A stretch of DNA of 64,000 nucleotides from Sorghum bicolor (GCF_000003195.3 NC_012876.2:4506306-4570305), one strand, 5' to 3'; numbered from the stretch's first letter, positions 10,959-21,495 are shown. The notes: generated by a model from the letters alone, not told the origin. Translations and numbers: made by a program.

Positions 10959-11190
10959 GGCCTTGTTTAGTTTCAGTTTTCGGAACTGTAGCATTTTCGT
11001 TTGTTTGTGGTAAATATTGTTTAATCATAGATTAACTAAAGTCAAAAGATTCGTCTCGTGATTTACAGTCAAACTGTGTGATTAGTTTTTATTTTCGTCT
11101 ATATTTAATGCTTCATGCATGTACCACAAGATTCGATGTGACAGAGAATCTTGAAAACTTTTTGGATTTCGAGGTGAACTAAACAAGTCC
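10959..11190. mobile_element. MITE of the GGCCTTGTTTAG family, copy 1
   Basis: Begins GGCCTTGTTTAGTTT and ends GAACTAAACAAGTCC, flanked by TTG on both sides. The interior has the family signature: ACTGTAGCATTTTCGTTTG, AAAGATTCGTCTCGTGATTT and a segment TATTTAATGCTTCATGCATG. It is non-coding. It stands immediately upstream of the MATH pseudogene start. Confidence 0.8.
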
Positions 11191-11280
11191 TTGGGTTTGT
11201 TGTATGGGTAGATAGATATGGCTGATGAGAAAAGCTCGTTGATGAGACATTGCAACGCAGCTTCTCAAATATATATATAT

Positions 11281-11661
11281 ATAGAAATTCCTTTGTACAC
11301 GTACGTGTAGTTACTCTTATCTTCAATAAACTACATTGTGTATGTATTCATACTTGTTTATCAGTTTGAGTATGTTTATATACTCATATTAAGATTCTCT
11401 AGATCTTACCACGCGGAAATTTTTCAAAAAAAATTATATTTTTAATATATTACTAAAATGCCACTACTATATTATATACAATAAGTATAACCATATACTC
11501 TATGTATGTATGCATACTTAACATATATATCACTCTAGATTGTCTAGTATGATCATATACTTTGTCTATATGCATTTTGTCCGGTCATATACACCTTAAA
11601 TCTAGAGATACAAAGATGAGAGTAACTACACGCGCGTGTAAAAGAAACGCGTCATATATAT
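11281..11661. mobile_element. Foldback element bordered by (TA)n
   Basis: The left arm (TACACGTACGTGTAGTTACTC, near 11296-11317) recurs inverted near 11613-11640 as GAGTAACTACACGCGCGTG. Both arms run outwards into TATATA tracts. About 380 bp, with no coding sequence. The length and the flanking (TA)n recall the rice Micron elements, which target microsatellites; that identity is inference. Confidence 0.55.
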
Positions 11662-11692
11662 AGAAATATATATATATATATATATATATACA

Positions 11693-11922
11693 AGTGCTAT
11701 TCTACGTCCTAGGTGTAGAATACTATTCTACACCAAACTGTTATACTGAGTAAAATTCAGTATCACTCAGTATTCGTGTTTCAGTATTGTTCAGTATTTC
11801 GTGGTCCTGAGTGTTGGCCAAGTTGATACTGAACACTCTCCAGTACTGCTCAGTATTTTTTCAACTCAGTTTTGACTTGCGGTGTAGAATAATATTCTAC
11901 ACCTAGAGTGTAGAATAGCGCT
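11693..11922. mobile_element. Second foldback element between (TA)n tracts
   Basis: The left end AGTGCTATTCTACGTCCTAG and the right end (reverse complement AGCGCTATTCTACACTCTAG) pair over about 40 bases, continuing through GGTGTAGAATA. The interior carries five to six copies of CAGTATT or CTCAGTA. (TA)n lies on both sides, so the element has inserted into a microsatellite or generated one. Confidence 0.65.
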
Positions 11923-11925
11923 GCC

Positions 11926-11928
<3 letters not shown>

Positions 11929-12017
<89 letters not shown>
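11929..12017. repeat. (TA)n microsatellite, about 44 units
   Basis: Uninterrupted TA repeat directly after the foldback element. A shorter TA tract (11667-11690) lies on its other side. Confidence 0.95.
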
Positions 12018-12019
<2 letters not shown>

Positions 12020-13163
12020 CCTAGATTTTTCAATGATCAAATTGGAGTCCGATCGAGTCCGACACGGTTACATTAGAGTTTTTGTGGGCAAACATTGTGG
12101 TCAAAATCAAATTCTATCTTCCAGTAGTGGCATGCATTATAGACCTCTTCGTCAAGGTATGGAATTTGTACATGAATCCGCACTATTATATTTGCTTTAT
12201 TCACTGCTGTACAAAATAGTTTTCATAAGATCGTCTTCTATTTTGTCCAGAGGCGGTTGATTTTTGAGAAAAATCCTTGGACATCGAAAAAAAATTATTC
12301 CGAATTTATTAGCACTCAAAGTTAAAATCTTCCTTGTCTGACTTCATTGAAAATTTTTTGGGCCATTTGTGCACCCTTTTTTTGACCATTCTGCACCAAT
12401 TATTTGGACAGGGTACACAGATAAAATTTTTATAGTAATTATTTGCACCATGATAATAATACAAACAAACTTGAAAGAACATCGTCCACAATATCATGAG
12501 ATGAACAACATCCAGTTAGCATATACACTTACATCCATGTTCACAAACCATCTAGCTTAGGTTCACATCCAAACATAAATGAGATATGAGGTTCACATGC
12601 ACATAAAGACCAACATCCAGGTTCTCTTCACATAAACATTGTACATGTTCACATCCAAACCAAAAGACATGGCATTTCAGCTTCCCGGATTCACAAACTC
12701 GTCTTCTTTTACTCCTTGTGCTCATTGCAGGACTTGCAAGCTGAACCATTTTACTCCTTGTGCACATTGCAGTTGCAGGGCTAATAAGTTACAGCTTCTT
12801 TTTCTTGAGTCACACCTAGGGCTAGTCACACCCGCCCTCTCTCGTGAAGTCATTAATTTTATATCTATTTTTTATGTTTTATTTAAAATAGTTTAAGAAC
12901 ATAATATTCAATACAAATTTCATAGATGTTAATAATATAAAAGGATAGTATCCCCAACTTCCCATGAACGCACTTGTGCAAAAAGAACTAGAAAGCTGGC
13001 CTTACGAAAATTGGTGTAACACTAGGAAAAATGTTTAACAAGAAGAAGAAATAGAATGCTCCATCAGAAAAGAAAAAAATATACAGAGTGTGCGACAATA
13101 ACTCCACTCCTCTATACACATAGTACACCCCAAAATTAATGGTACTACCTACCGTTTTGCTTA
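12018..13163. other. AT-rich stretch without a supported gene
   Basis: Near 12711-12775 the phrase TTTTACTCCTTGTGC..CATTGCAG occurs twice 48 bases apart. The rest is AT-rich with short frames and no domain. It may be an old transposon interior. Confidence 0.35.
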
Positions 13164-13428
13164 GGCCTTGTTTGGTTTACCTACCGTTTTGCTTAGGCCT
13201 TGTTTGGTTCGTAAAATTTTTGGTGTTCGGCTACTGTAACACTTTCGTTTTTTGTTTGACAAATATTATCTAATCACGGAGTAACTAGACTTAAAAGATT
13301 CATCTCACAAATTACAGATAAACTGTAGAATTAATTTTTATTTTCATCTATATTTAATGCTTCATGCATACGACCAAAGATTCGATGTGACAGGAAATCT
13401 TGAAAATTTTTGCGAACTAAACAATGCC
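13164..13428. mobile_element. MITE of the GGCCTTGTTTAG family with duplicated left end, copy 2
   Basis: The element proper starts at 13196 (GGCCTTGTTTGGTTC) and ends AACAATGCC at 13428, with TTA on both flanks (13193-13195, 13429-13431). The 32 bases before it repeat the flank and the first 14 bases of the element, so the left border is tandemly duplicated. Internal family motifs are present. Confidence 0.75.
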
Positions 13429-13493
13429 TTAAAGAGTAAGCAAATTAACGGGCCGGGCCGAGTTCACAGTAACCGGCGGAGCCCAGTTACTAG

Positions 13494-13736
13494 GGCCTTG
13501 TTTAGTTCTAAATTTTTTTGCAAAACAGGTACTGTAGCACTTTCGTTTGTTTGTGACAAATATTGTCTAATCATGGACTAACTAGGCTCAAAAGATTCGT
13601 CTCACCAATTCCGACCAAACTATGCAATTAGTTTTTATTTTCGTCTATATTTAATACTCCATGCATGCATCTAAAGATTCGATGTGACGGAGAATATGAA
13701 AAATTTTGCAAATTTTTTTGGAAACTAAACAAGGCC
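13494..13736. mobile_element. MITE of the GGCCTTGTTTAG family, copy 3
   Basis: Complete copy, GGCCTTGTTTAGTTC to AAACTAAACAAGGCC, with TAG duplicated on both sides (13491-13493, 13737-13739). It lies 480 bases upstream of the small membrane-protein gene at 14221. Confidence 0.85.
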
Positions 13737-13954
13737 TAGCTTTTCGTCTTTTCCCTTTTCTACTATGATGAAATAGAATATATAGTTGCATCCGTTATCA
13801 GTCAAAGTTTGACTTTCCATAGCTCCGTGCAGGTAATAAAGGTTAAAAGCCGCTGTTTTCGTCGTCAGCTTGTTCAGCCATAGGACTTCTTGTTGCTCAC
13901 GCTCACGCCTCACGGTGTGATTACTTGCACGAGGGACCAAGCTAGCTAACAAAC

Positions 13955-14060
13955 CAGCTGATGACCTATACGACTATATATACGCTGCAGTATTTTATAT
14001 ATGTATATGTATCGTGTCCAAAAGCAAGCTGTTAGCCAGCTGATGACCTATATATACGGC
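13955..14060 (+). promoter_or_regulatory. Duplicated TATA-containing promoter segment
   Basis: The phrase CCAGCTGATGACCTATA followed by TATATACG occurs twice, at 13956-13983 and 14036-14058, about 80 bases apart. The second gives CTATATATAC at 14048-14057, 164 bases before the ATG at 14221. Either copy could serve as the TATA box. Confidence 0.5.
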
Positions 14061-14220
14061 TTAAGTTTTATTTGAGAAAGCTCATGCTGAGCAGCAGAGA
14101 TTAGCAGCAAGTGTATTATATTTATATTGCCTGATTTGCATTTGCCGTTGTCCGCCCGATCGAGCTGAGGTTTCTTCACTTGCCTCGCTCTCCACAAGTG
14201 GCACAGTCATACATACACCG

Positions 14221-14499
14221 ATGGTGTTCTTCAAGTACGGCTTCATCTTCCTCGCCGGCGCAGCCTTGGGCACCGCCATGGCGCACCGCGGACAGCACCA
14301 CCGTCACGGCCATTGCTGGCGCCGTCGTCACGGCGGCGACCGAGGCCGCTGGCACGAGCAGGAGGCCGCGCAGCCGGCGAGCTACGGCGACGAGAAGTAC
14401 CAGCAGCACAGGAGAGGAGGGGTGCTCACTACTACGACGGTCGCCCGGACGCCGCGGACAGGGACACGGAGGAAAGAGCGGAGTACCGCCGCTCCGTGA
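14221..14499 (+). CDS. Small N-terminally anchored protein, KYG type, possibly frameshifted
   Basis: The ATG starts MVFFKYGFIFLAGAALGTAM, one hydrophobic segment with small residues spaced for helix packing, followed by a histidine/arginine-rich soluble part. The straight frame stops at 14499 (92 residues). From about residue 67 another frame looks more natural: it contains HYYDGRPDAADRDTEE and ends KNKKSSAG...TSDDY at 14558, and it matches the YYDD and lysine-rich tail of the paralogue at 38431. A one-base loss in the run GGGG near 14415-14420 would explain this. I do not recognise the family. The short hydrophobic start suggests a membrane-anchored protein, perhaps organellar, but this is inference. 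It could be expressed with the shorter tail or be a pseudogene. Confidence 0.6.
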   Translation: MVFFKYGFIFLAGAALGTAMAHRGQHHRHGHCWRRRHGGDRGRWHEQEAAQPASYGDEKYQQHRRGGVLTTTTVARTPRTGTRRKERSTAAP

Positions 14500-14761
14500 A
14501 GAACAAGAAGTCGTCGGCGGGTGCTGCTGCTGCTGCTGTCACTTCTGATGATTATTAATTAGTGCATAGCAATATAGCATGATCGATGTCCATTAATATA
14601 GTTATACACACTGTTGTTACTGCATCGTACTATATGTTATAATAGTGAGCCTGTATGGTTGTAATTATATTTTGTTGTACCGTTGTGTATAGGTGTGTGT
14701 GTTGCCTGTGTATTGTAGGCTATACACACCCTTTATCGCTGAATAAACCATTTTCTAAAAT

Positions 14762-15048
14762 TGTCTTAACTCAAATTTTTCAAGTGCGACCAAATTTATA
14801 GCCAAATACCTTGAAGTCTTACGACGATACTACAATAGGAACGTCAAGAAGCGCTCTTTTGTGGTCGGCGATTTGGTACTAAAGTGGAAGACAAGCCACG
14901 AAGGGATGCACAAACTATCCACGCCCTGGGAAGGACCCTTCGTGGTCGTGGAAATCACGCGTCCCACTTCTACAGACTGGCTTATCCGGACGGAACAAGC
15001 CTCCCTAACTCTTGGCACATAGACAAACTACGACGTTTTTACCCTTAG
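14762..15048 (+). pseudogene. Ty3/Gypsy integrase C-terminus
   Basis: On the plus strand the frame reads YYNRNVKKRSFVVGDLVL, KLSTPWEGPFVVVEIT and, after a one-base shift, YRLAYPDGTSLPNSWHIDKL RRFYP and stop. This is the usual end of a Gypsy polyprotein (integrase tail after the DDE core). The upstream pol, gag and 5' LTR are missing, so this is a truncated element. It is followed by a long region carrying a gene on the other strand. Confidence 0.8.
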
Positions 15049-15336
15049 ACCAGTACACCTCGTATGTAACTTTTCCTTATGATTAATGACAAGTGTTGGT
15101 TTTTTGTTCCATACTTTTTATATGCAGAACATTCGACAAGTACGATCTTTTCTGTTCTCGACACACAAGCTTAAGTAACGAAATCAAGAAGGGTACTCGG
15201 GAACCCTCACTGAGTGATACGTCACTCTTATAAGTCATTCACAGCGCTTAACTATGGTTTATAAATTTCCGCTTTATTACAAACTTTCACAACAAAGTTT
15301 ACAATAAAAGCCCCTCTGGGCGGTCCTAGTCTAAAC

Positions 15337-17827
15337 CTACAGACTAAACTGGTGCTCACTGCTTAGGCCGCTCACCGACACGCGTCTCTGCTTAGGCCGC
15401 TCACCGACACGCGTCTCTGGTGCCGTCGAAGAGGTCGGGGCCACTGGCGCCTGGCTGGTCGAGACCGCAGGCGCCGATCGTCCATCTGCCGCAGCGGATG
15501 ACTCCGACCACTCCCTGGTCGACCTATCTGAACCCGGCCGGCTGGGCGGAGTAGACGTCCCGTAGAGATTAATGTCGCCGATCACAGTCGACGACAGGTC
15601 CAGAAGACCGACCTCCTTGCGGTAGCCTCCCTCCAAGCGGGACAGGTCGATCAGGGGGTAGTGGGCATGTACCATGCTTAGCACATGCGGTTCGGCATAC
15701 TCCCCAACGTCCTTTACAAACTGCTGAAGCCAACCTCATGCGCGTTGTGCCTTTTCAACGGGACCAAGAATTTGCGCACGGGGCTGGTCCTCAGGAAGTT
15801 CTAGGCCAATGAGGTCGAACACCGAGCCCACACCCTTCCAGACCTGGAGGCACTTGCTCTTCCACGAATCTCGGTCCTTGACCAGGTCCTCGAGATGCTT
15901 CTTGGTGTTCGCTTTCAGCACTGCAACAAGGACAAAAAGGAAGTTAGTAATCGGCCCCGAGATAAAAGAGTTTTTGATCCACCCGACAAGTCTGGTCTTA
16001 CCAGCCAACTCTCGGTTCTTTGTTCTCAGCTCTTCCCCAACCTTCCTCTCACTCTCCAAGATCTGGACGTGCTCTAGCTCTTCCTCCAAACCTATAGTGG
16101 CAACGGTTATCTTGGTCAACAGGAACAAGAAACCGCGCACAACGGCTGGTGTCAATCACTAGTCTTACTCCTATGTTCTGTGTCCTTGTCGGCTAGTCGC
16201 CGAGACAAGTCGACCATCCGCTCTTCTTGAGCAGCTCTCTCCATAGCAACCTTCTCGGCCTCCAGCCGAAAGCGGTCCACTTCTTCGGTCAAGGCCTTAT
16301 TCTCAGTCACGATTCCTTCAATCTGGTCGAAACATCTTCTACGATATTTCGTTGTCTTCATCACATCCTACGGATTTTTAGCACACACACATATTACAAG
16401 GTTATGATGGCACCTTCTATTTTCAAGTTAGGAGAGCACTTACCTTAACTTCACTAACAAGTCGCTTGGCGGCTCGTTCTACTCTCTCCGCCTCCTCGAC
16501 CTCCGCGATCTCTTCATGGTCGGCCTAGTGGTCCCTGCGCTGATGCTAGACATAAATATGTTGGTGACCATCGCGGGAATGCTCCTGGATCTCCTCCACT
16601 TCATCCTTGGAGCCAGCCTGGGCCTCCTCGCCTTGTGCGCTCCTCCCCACCATGGTCGAAGAGCCATCGGTCCCTTCCCCCGATCAGGAGCATCGGGCGG
16701 TGTCCTCGCCTCGCCGGACGGCTCCTCCACATGAGTAGGGGATGGAGCTCTGACCCCCTCTTCTGCTGCACTGCTCGGCGGGGGGTGGCCATAGGGACCT
16801 TCTCCCTGGTCGGGGAAGCCACAGGTTGCGCAGTGGCCTGCTCCATGCATGGTGGTCTGTTCAGATGGCCTCGAGCTCCCAACAGCGCTGGGTCAACATC
16901 CGAGGCCGCACTACAAGTTCATCCAACTAATTATAAATGCTGGAATTCTAATATTATGAAAGACACAACTATCCTTTTTCTACTTACAGGTTGGAGCTCC
17001 TGTGCGACGTTGAGAAGATCATGCGCCTGGCGCGGTCAGCCACCGCTGTTGGTTGCGCCTGGTCTGAACGCGCCTGCTCGTCAGGGGCCTGTGCAATGGG
17101 CGGGTCTTCAGCGCGTCGTGTGCTAGGCGCCAGGACCACTTTAATTAGAACGACTACGTGGTCTGCGGACCAGATCTGGGGCCGCCTCCTCTTCCTCCTC
17201 ATCGTCATCAACGACTCGAAGCAGTCGTCGACGCTTCGGCGCTCGGGCGCCCGAAGCCGAGCCCTGGCCGGACGAGGGCCCTTGCGCCGACTCTCTTGGC
17301 ACCACCCCTGCTTGGGATTGCTCCCCAGCCATCGGTCTCTTGTCGGCGACTCTGTCATCGGTGGTCGGCACTGCTTGACCGTCATCTTCATCACTACTGG
17401 TGTATCGATAACACCGAGCAGCGTTATCCATAGGCGGGTCTACTCCTGTCGGGTGCTCTATGCCGGGCGCCAGGGACACATACATCGACGCTCGGTCAAT
17501 ATCTCCGATCTGCGAGACGGTGGTAATAAGTTATCAGAGGAAGAGAACGACAACGAATAAAATTGCAAGTTGTGCAAACTTATTCCTTACCTTTGGAGCT
17601 GGTCGACCCAACTTGTATGCGTGCATCCGGTTGTCGCTACGCACAAAGCTGCTGTCTGCGAGATTGAACAGCTCGTTGATTCTGTGCTGGACTTCTGGCT
17701 TCTCCAGGTTGTCCTTGTGTATCCTCGTCGTGTCTTGGTTTCCTTGGTATTCATAACCCGGGTGGACCCTCCTCTGGCACGGGCTGCACTCGTGAGCTAA
17801 GGAAATTGCCGACCACGCCAGGCCCAT
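15337..17827 (-). CDS. Antisense accessory gene of a Gypsy retrotransposon (multi-exon)
   Basis: Several minus-strand open blocks join with plausible splice sites: 17827-17593 (KPEVQHRINELFNLAD), donor GTAAGG; about 17511-17141 (acidic/basic, DDDEEEEEAAP) continuing to a donor GTAAGT at 16988; about 16914-16479; a coiled-coil block 16364-16152 (TENKALTEEVDRFRLEAEK); 16155-15736 (LEEELEHVQILESERK, then KKHLEDLVKDRDSWKSKCL); and 15684-15337 (PLIDLSRLEGGYRKEVGLLD). The last block holds a 30-bp tandem duplication (15359-15418). Grande-type Tat-lineage Gypsy elements carry such an opposite-strand gene between pol and the 3' LTR. I place this here because it follows a plus-strand integrase end. Function is unknown, stops interrupt the reading, and the exon borders are tentative. 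Confidence 0.5.
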
Positions 17828-17946
17828 CCAAACATGACCACTCGATAAGGTTCATCAACTCTTCGACCTGGCCGGTGTACTCTGGTCGGTCTGTCCAGCT
17901 TTGTCTTTCTCAATCTCTTTGAAGGCTTGTATTCTCTTATTAGTCA

Positions 17947-18215
17947 TCTTAGTACATAATAGCAGATAGATCATTTTGCTTTGCAAGTCTATATGCATCC
18001 AAATTCACTTTGACAGGTAACATGACCTCTTGACCACAAACAAGCTCAAATGGAGAAACTTTAGCAGCGCCATCCCCTTGAGACACGATGAGCCCACAAA
18101 GCCTCAGACAAGACCTCATGCCACCTACTAGGATTGTTCTCAATCTTCTTCTCTGTCAACTTCATAAAAGTCTTGTTGCTAGATTCATCTTAGCCATTAG
18201 CTATGAACAAGGTCT
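17947..18215 (-). pseudogene. Second Gypsy integrase fragment, opposite orientation
   Basis: Minus strand reads NKTFMKLTEKKIENNPSRW, HEVLSEALWAHRVSR and, after a shift, KVSPFELVCGQEVMLPV and KVNLDAYRLAKQNDLSA. This is the part of a Ty3/Gypsy integrase around the end of the DDE core. It carries a TAA near its start and one frameshift. It belongs to a different insertion from the plus-strand integrase at 14762. Confidence 0.8.
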
Positions 18216-18309
18216 AGGAGCCCGTTTTGCGTTTCTTCAACCAAACGAGGGAAATGCAAATAGCTTGGCATTCGGAGTCGTGGAATATCCACCGAGAGAA
18301 GAGAAAAGA

Positions 18310-18515
18310 TAGATCTGGTTTAGATAAAAAAAAAAGATTATAATATTGTAGTATTTTTTTTTGTATTTTAATAATTATTATCTAACTATGAATTAACTAG
18401 GTTTAAAAGATTTATCTCGTAAATTAGTTATTCTTTTATCTATATCAAGTGTTATAAAATTTGATGTGATAGAAAATCTTGAAAAGTTTTTTGAATTTAG
18501 GACGAACTAAACAAG
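18310..18515. mobile_element. Degenerate MITE of the GGCCTTGTTTAG family
   Basis: Family phrases are still readable (AAAAGATTTATCTCGTAAATT, TTTGATGTGATAGAAAATC) and the right end is GAACTAAACAAGGAC. The left end is mutated beyond clear definition. Confidence 0.6.
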
Positions 18516-18542
18516 GACAGAGTGTGGGAGCAAAAAAACATA

Positions 18543-19080
18543 CTCCCTCCATCTACAAATAAATACACATCTCGCGTTTTGAGGAGCTAAATTTTTTGAA
18601 GGTATTGTTTAGTTCCAAAAAATTTCTAAGATTTCCCGTCATATCAAATCTTTGGATAAGCATTAAATATAAATAAAATTAACTAATTATACAGTTTATC
18701 TATAATTTAGATTTTGATAGACGAATATTTTGAGCCTAATTATTCTATAATTATACAATAATTATAAAATACAAACGAAATTACTGCCGTGTCCATTTTG
18801 CAAATAAGTTTTGGAACTAAGGCCTTGTTTAGTTTCAAAAACTGAAAAGTCAACTTCGGAACTGTAGCACTTTCGTTTTTATTTGATAAACATTATCCAA
18901 TCATGAAGTAACTAGACTTAAAAGATTCATCTCGTGATTTACAGGTAAACTGTGTAATTAGTTTTTATTTTCATCTATATTTAATACTCTATGCATGTGG
19001 TGTAAGATTCGATGTGACGGAGAATCTTGAAAAGATTTTGGTTTTTTGGGTGAAGGCCTAAACAATGTAGACGGAGGGAG
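18543..19080. mobile_element. Stowaway-type MITE interrupted by two other MITEs
   Basis: The outer ends CTCCCTCCATCTAC and GTAGACGGAGGGAG are inverted repeats flanked by TA (18541-18542, 19081-19082), the mark of Tc1/Mariner Stowaway elements. Nearly all the interior consists of two GGCCTTGTTTAG-family copies, one degenerate and reversed (18601-18820) and one better preserved (18821 to about 19066), lying back to back. Confidence 0.75.
18821..19066. mobile_element. MITE of the GGCCTTGTTTAG family nested in the Stowaway element
   Basis: Starts GGCCTTGTTTAGTTTC; internal motifs TTAAAAGATTCATCTCGTG and TATTTAATACTCTATGCATG are present. The right end is altered (GAAGGCCTAAACAATG), perhaps by a small rearrangement. 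It ends just inside the outer Stowaway terminus, about 280 bases upstream of the P450 ATG. Confidence 0.7.
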
Positions 19081-19356
19081 TAGCCGAGTACAGTAGCTTT
19101 CAGTGGCTCTGCTGCTTGCTCCCATGGGCCCAGCGCTAAGCGACGGGTGGATTTGATTGACCTCACTGAGAGTTTGGACGTTGTGCAAACACCAAGCATG
19201 GGCCACCGAGGGCCACGTGCTCGTCGTACATGGAAACCAGAGCCGAACAATTGCCTTCACACATCCATCCATGTCAACCGCTATCGTAAACCACTTGAAC
19301 ACAACATAGAGATAGAGATAGAATCCACCACACACGTACTCTTCCATTTCCCAGCA

Positions 19357-20960
19357 ATGGAGGTACCACTACCAGTACCACCATGGGCATCGTCCTCCTT
19401 CGCGACGACGATCCTGCTGGCCACCGCGCTCTTCCTCGTGACGACGACCACCGTCCTCCGCCACGGGCAACTACAAGCGCGCAAGCGCAACCTCCTCCCG
19501 CCGCCGCCGGGCCCTCGGCCGTGGCCGGTGATCGGCAACCTGAACCTCCTAGGCACACTGCCACACCGCTCCATCCACGCGCTGTCGGCGCGGTACGGCC
19601 CGCTCATGTCCCTCCGCTTCGGCGCCTTCCCCGCCGTCGTCGCCTCCTCCGTCGAGGTGGCCGAGGTCCTTCTCAAGACCCAGGACCTGGCGTACCTCGA
19701 CCGCCCACGCATGGCCTGCGGCAAGTACACCGTCTACAACTACTCCGGCATGCTGTGGTCTCACTACGGCCCCTACTGGCGGCAGCTCCGCAAGCTGTGG
19801 GTCACGGAGCTCCTCAGCGCCCGGCAGCTCCGGCTGACGGAGCACGTCCGCGCCGACGAGGTCCGCGCCATGCTGCGCGACCTGCACCCGACGAGCTCGA
19901 GCACGAGCACGTGCTGATGGTGACGCTCAACGTGATCTCGCGCATGGTGCTGGGCAAGAAGTACGTCGGCGAGGACGACGACGCGTCGTCGGCGGCGGCC
20001 GCGACGCCGGAGGAGTTCAGGTGGATGATCGAGGAGATCTTCTTCCTCAACGGCGCGCTCCACGTCGGGGACATGGTGCCGTGGCTCAGCTGGCTGGACC
20101 CGCACGGGTACATCGGCAGGATGAAGCGGGTGGCCAAGATGTTCGACCGGTTCATCGAGCACGTCCTGCGCGAGCACGGCGAGCGCCGGCGGCGGGAGGG
20201 CGACGCGTTCGTGCCCAAGGACATGGTCGACCTGCTGCTGCAACTCGCCGACGACCCCGGCGGCCTCGACGTCCCCCTCGACCGCGACGGCGTCAAGGCG
20301 TCCGTTCTGGAGCTCATCACGGGCGGCACGGACACCACGTCGGTGACGGTGGAGTGGGCCATGTCGGAGCTCCTGAGGAAGCCCGACGTGCTGGGCAAGG
20401 TGACCGACGAGGTGGACCGCGTGGTGGGCCGGGACCGCCTCGTCGTCGGCGAGGGGGACATCCCGGGGCTGCCGTACCTGGCCGCCGTCGTGAAAGAGGC
20501 GACGCGGCTGCACCCGGTGGTGCCGCTCCTGGTCCCGCGGGTGTCGCGGGAGCGAACGACGGTGGCCGGCTACGACGTCCCGGCGGGGACGCGCGTGCTC
20601 GTCAACGTCTGGGCCATCGGCAGGGACGCCGCCGTGTGGGGCGACGACGCCGGGGAGTTCCGGCCGGAGCGGTTCCTCGCCGGGAGCAAGATGAGCAAGG
20701 TGGACGTCAAGGGCCAGGACATGGAGCTGCTGCCGTTCGGCGCCGGCCGCCGGATGTGCCCCGCCAACGGCCTTGGGCTCAGGATGGTTCAGCTCGTGCT
20801 GGCGAACATGGTGCACGGCTACGCGTGGCGGCTCCCCGGCGGCATGGCGCCGGAGGAGCTGGGCATGGAGGAGAAGTTTGGGATCTCCGTGTCTCGCATG
20901 CACCAGCTCAAGGCTATCCCTGAGCCCAGGCTTCCGGATCACGTCTACTTCGGGCCGTGA
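19357..20960 (+). pseudogene. Cytochrome P450 of the CYP71 clan (CYP92-like) with one frameshift
   Basis: The ATG starts MEVPLPVPPWASSSFATTIL, an ER signal anchor followed by the hinge PPPPGPRPWPVIGNL. The next blocks, LGTLPHRSIHALSARYGPLM, DLAYLDRPRM and GPYWRQLRKLWVTELLSARQ, resemble the CYP92 family. At about codon 184 the frame reaches TGA (19915-19917). The following sequence is open in another frame from about 19905 to the stop at 20958-20960. It includes MVTLNVISRMVLGKKYV, the oxygen-binding helix ELITGGTDTTSVTVEW, the ExxR at 20496-20507 (KEATRLHP), FRPERF and the haem loop FGAGRRMCPANGLG with the cysteine codon at 20757-20759. The joint is shorter than usual, so a deletion that is not a multiple of three is likely. 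No intron is seen, although most CYP71-clan genes have one. All catalytic motifs survive. Either a recent pseudogene or an assembly error is possible. Confidence 0.85.
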
Positions 20961-21054
20961 TGAACATGAACCGCGTGATTCGATCAGTCTCAACGTACGT
21001 ACACGTACTTGATGAATGATGATGTATAGAAATTCACAATAATATCCATGTATG

Positions 21055-21090
21055 TGGTGGTGGTGGTGGTGGTGGTGGTGATGATGATGT
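21055..21090. repeat. (GGT)n then (GAT)n microsatellite
   Basis: About eight GGT units followed by GATGATGATG, about 100 bases after the P450 stop codon. Confidence 0.9.
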
Positions 21091-21252
21091 AATACGGACT
21101 CTGCACGTATGCACGTAATGGTTTTTATTTTATTCTGTGTGTACAATACACGTCACATGTGGGTTTTTCTAAGTATGGATGATTGATGGATAGAGTGATA
21201 GACTACTGTTGGGCACGCCTGCAGCATGTGTGTTGGTGTCGAAAGCTAGCTA

Positions 21253-21495
21253 GGCCTTGTTTAGTTCACTCTGAAAACCAAAAAGTTTTCAAGATTCTCC
21301 GTCACATCGAATTTTATGGTACATACATGAAACATTAAATATAGACGAAAACAAAAACTAATTACATAGTTTAGCTGTAAATTACGAGACAAATCTTTTA
21401 ATCCTAATTAGTCCATGATTAGATAATATTTGTCACAAACAAACAAAAATGTTACAGTACCGAAAACTTTTCACTTTTCGGAACTAAACAAGGCC
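21253..21495. mobile_element. MITE of the GGCCTTGTTTAG family, complete copy
   Basis: GGCCTTGTTTAGTTCAC to GGAACTAAACAAGGCC with CTA on both flanks (21250-21252, 21496-21498). It lies about 300 bases behind the P450. Confidence 0.85.

Noticed and set aside
19773..21146. 457-codon minus-strand frame with a histidine run opposite the P450
   Set aside because: Shadow of the P450 codons and of the GGT/GAT microsatellite.
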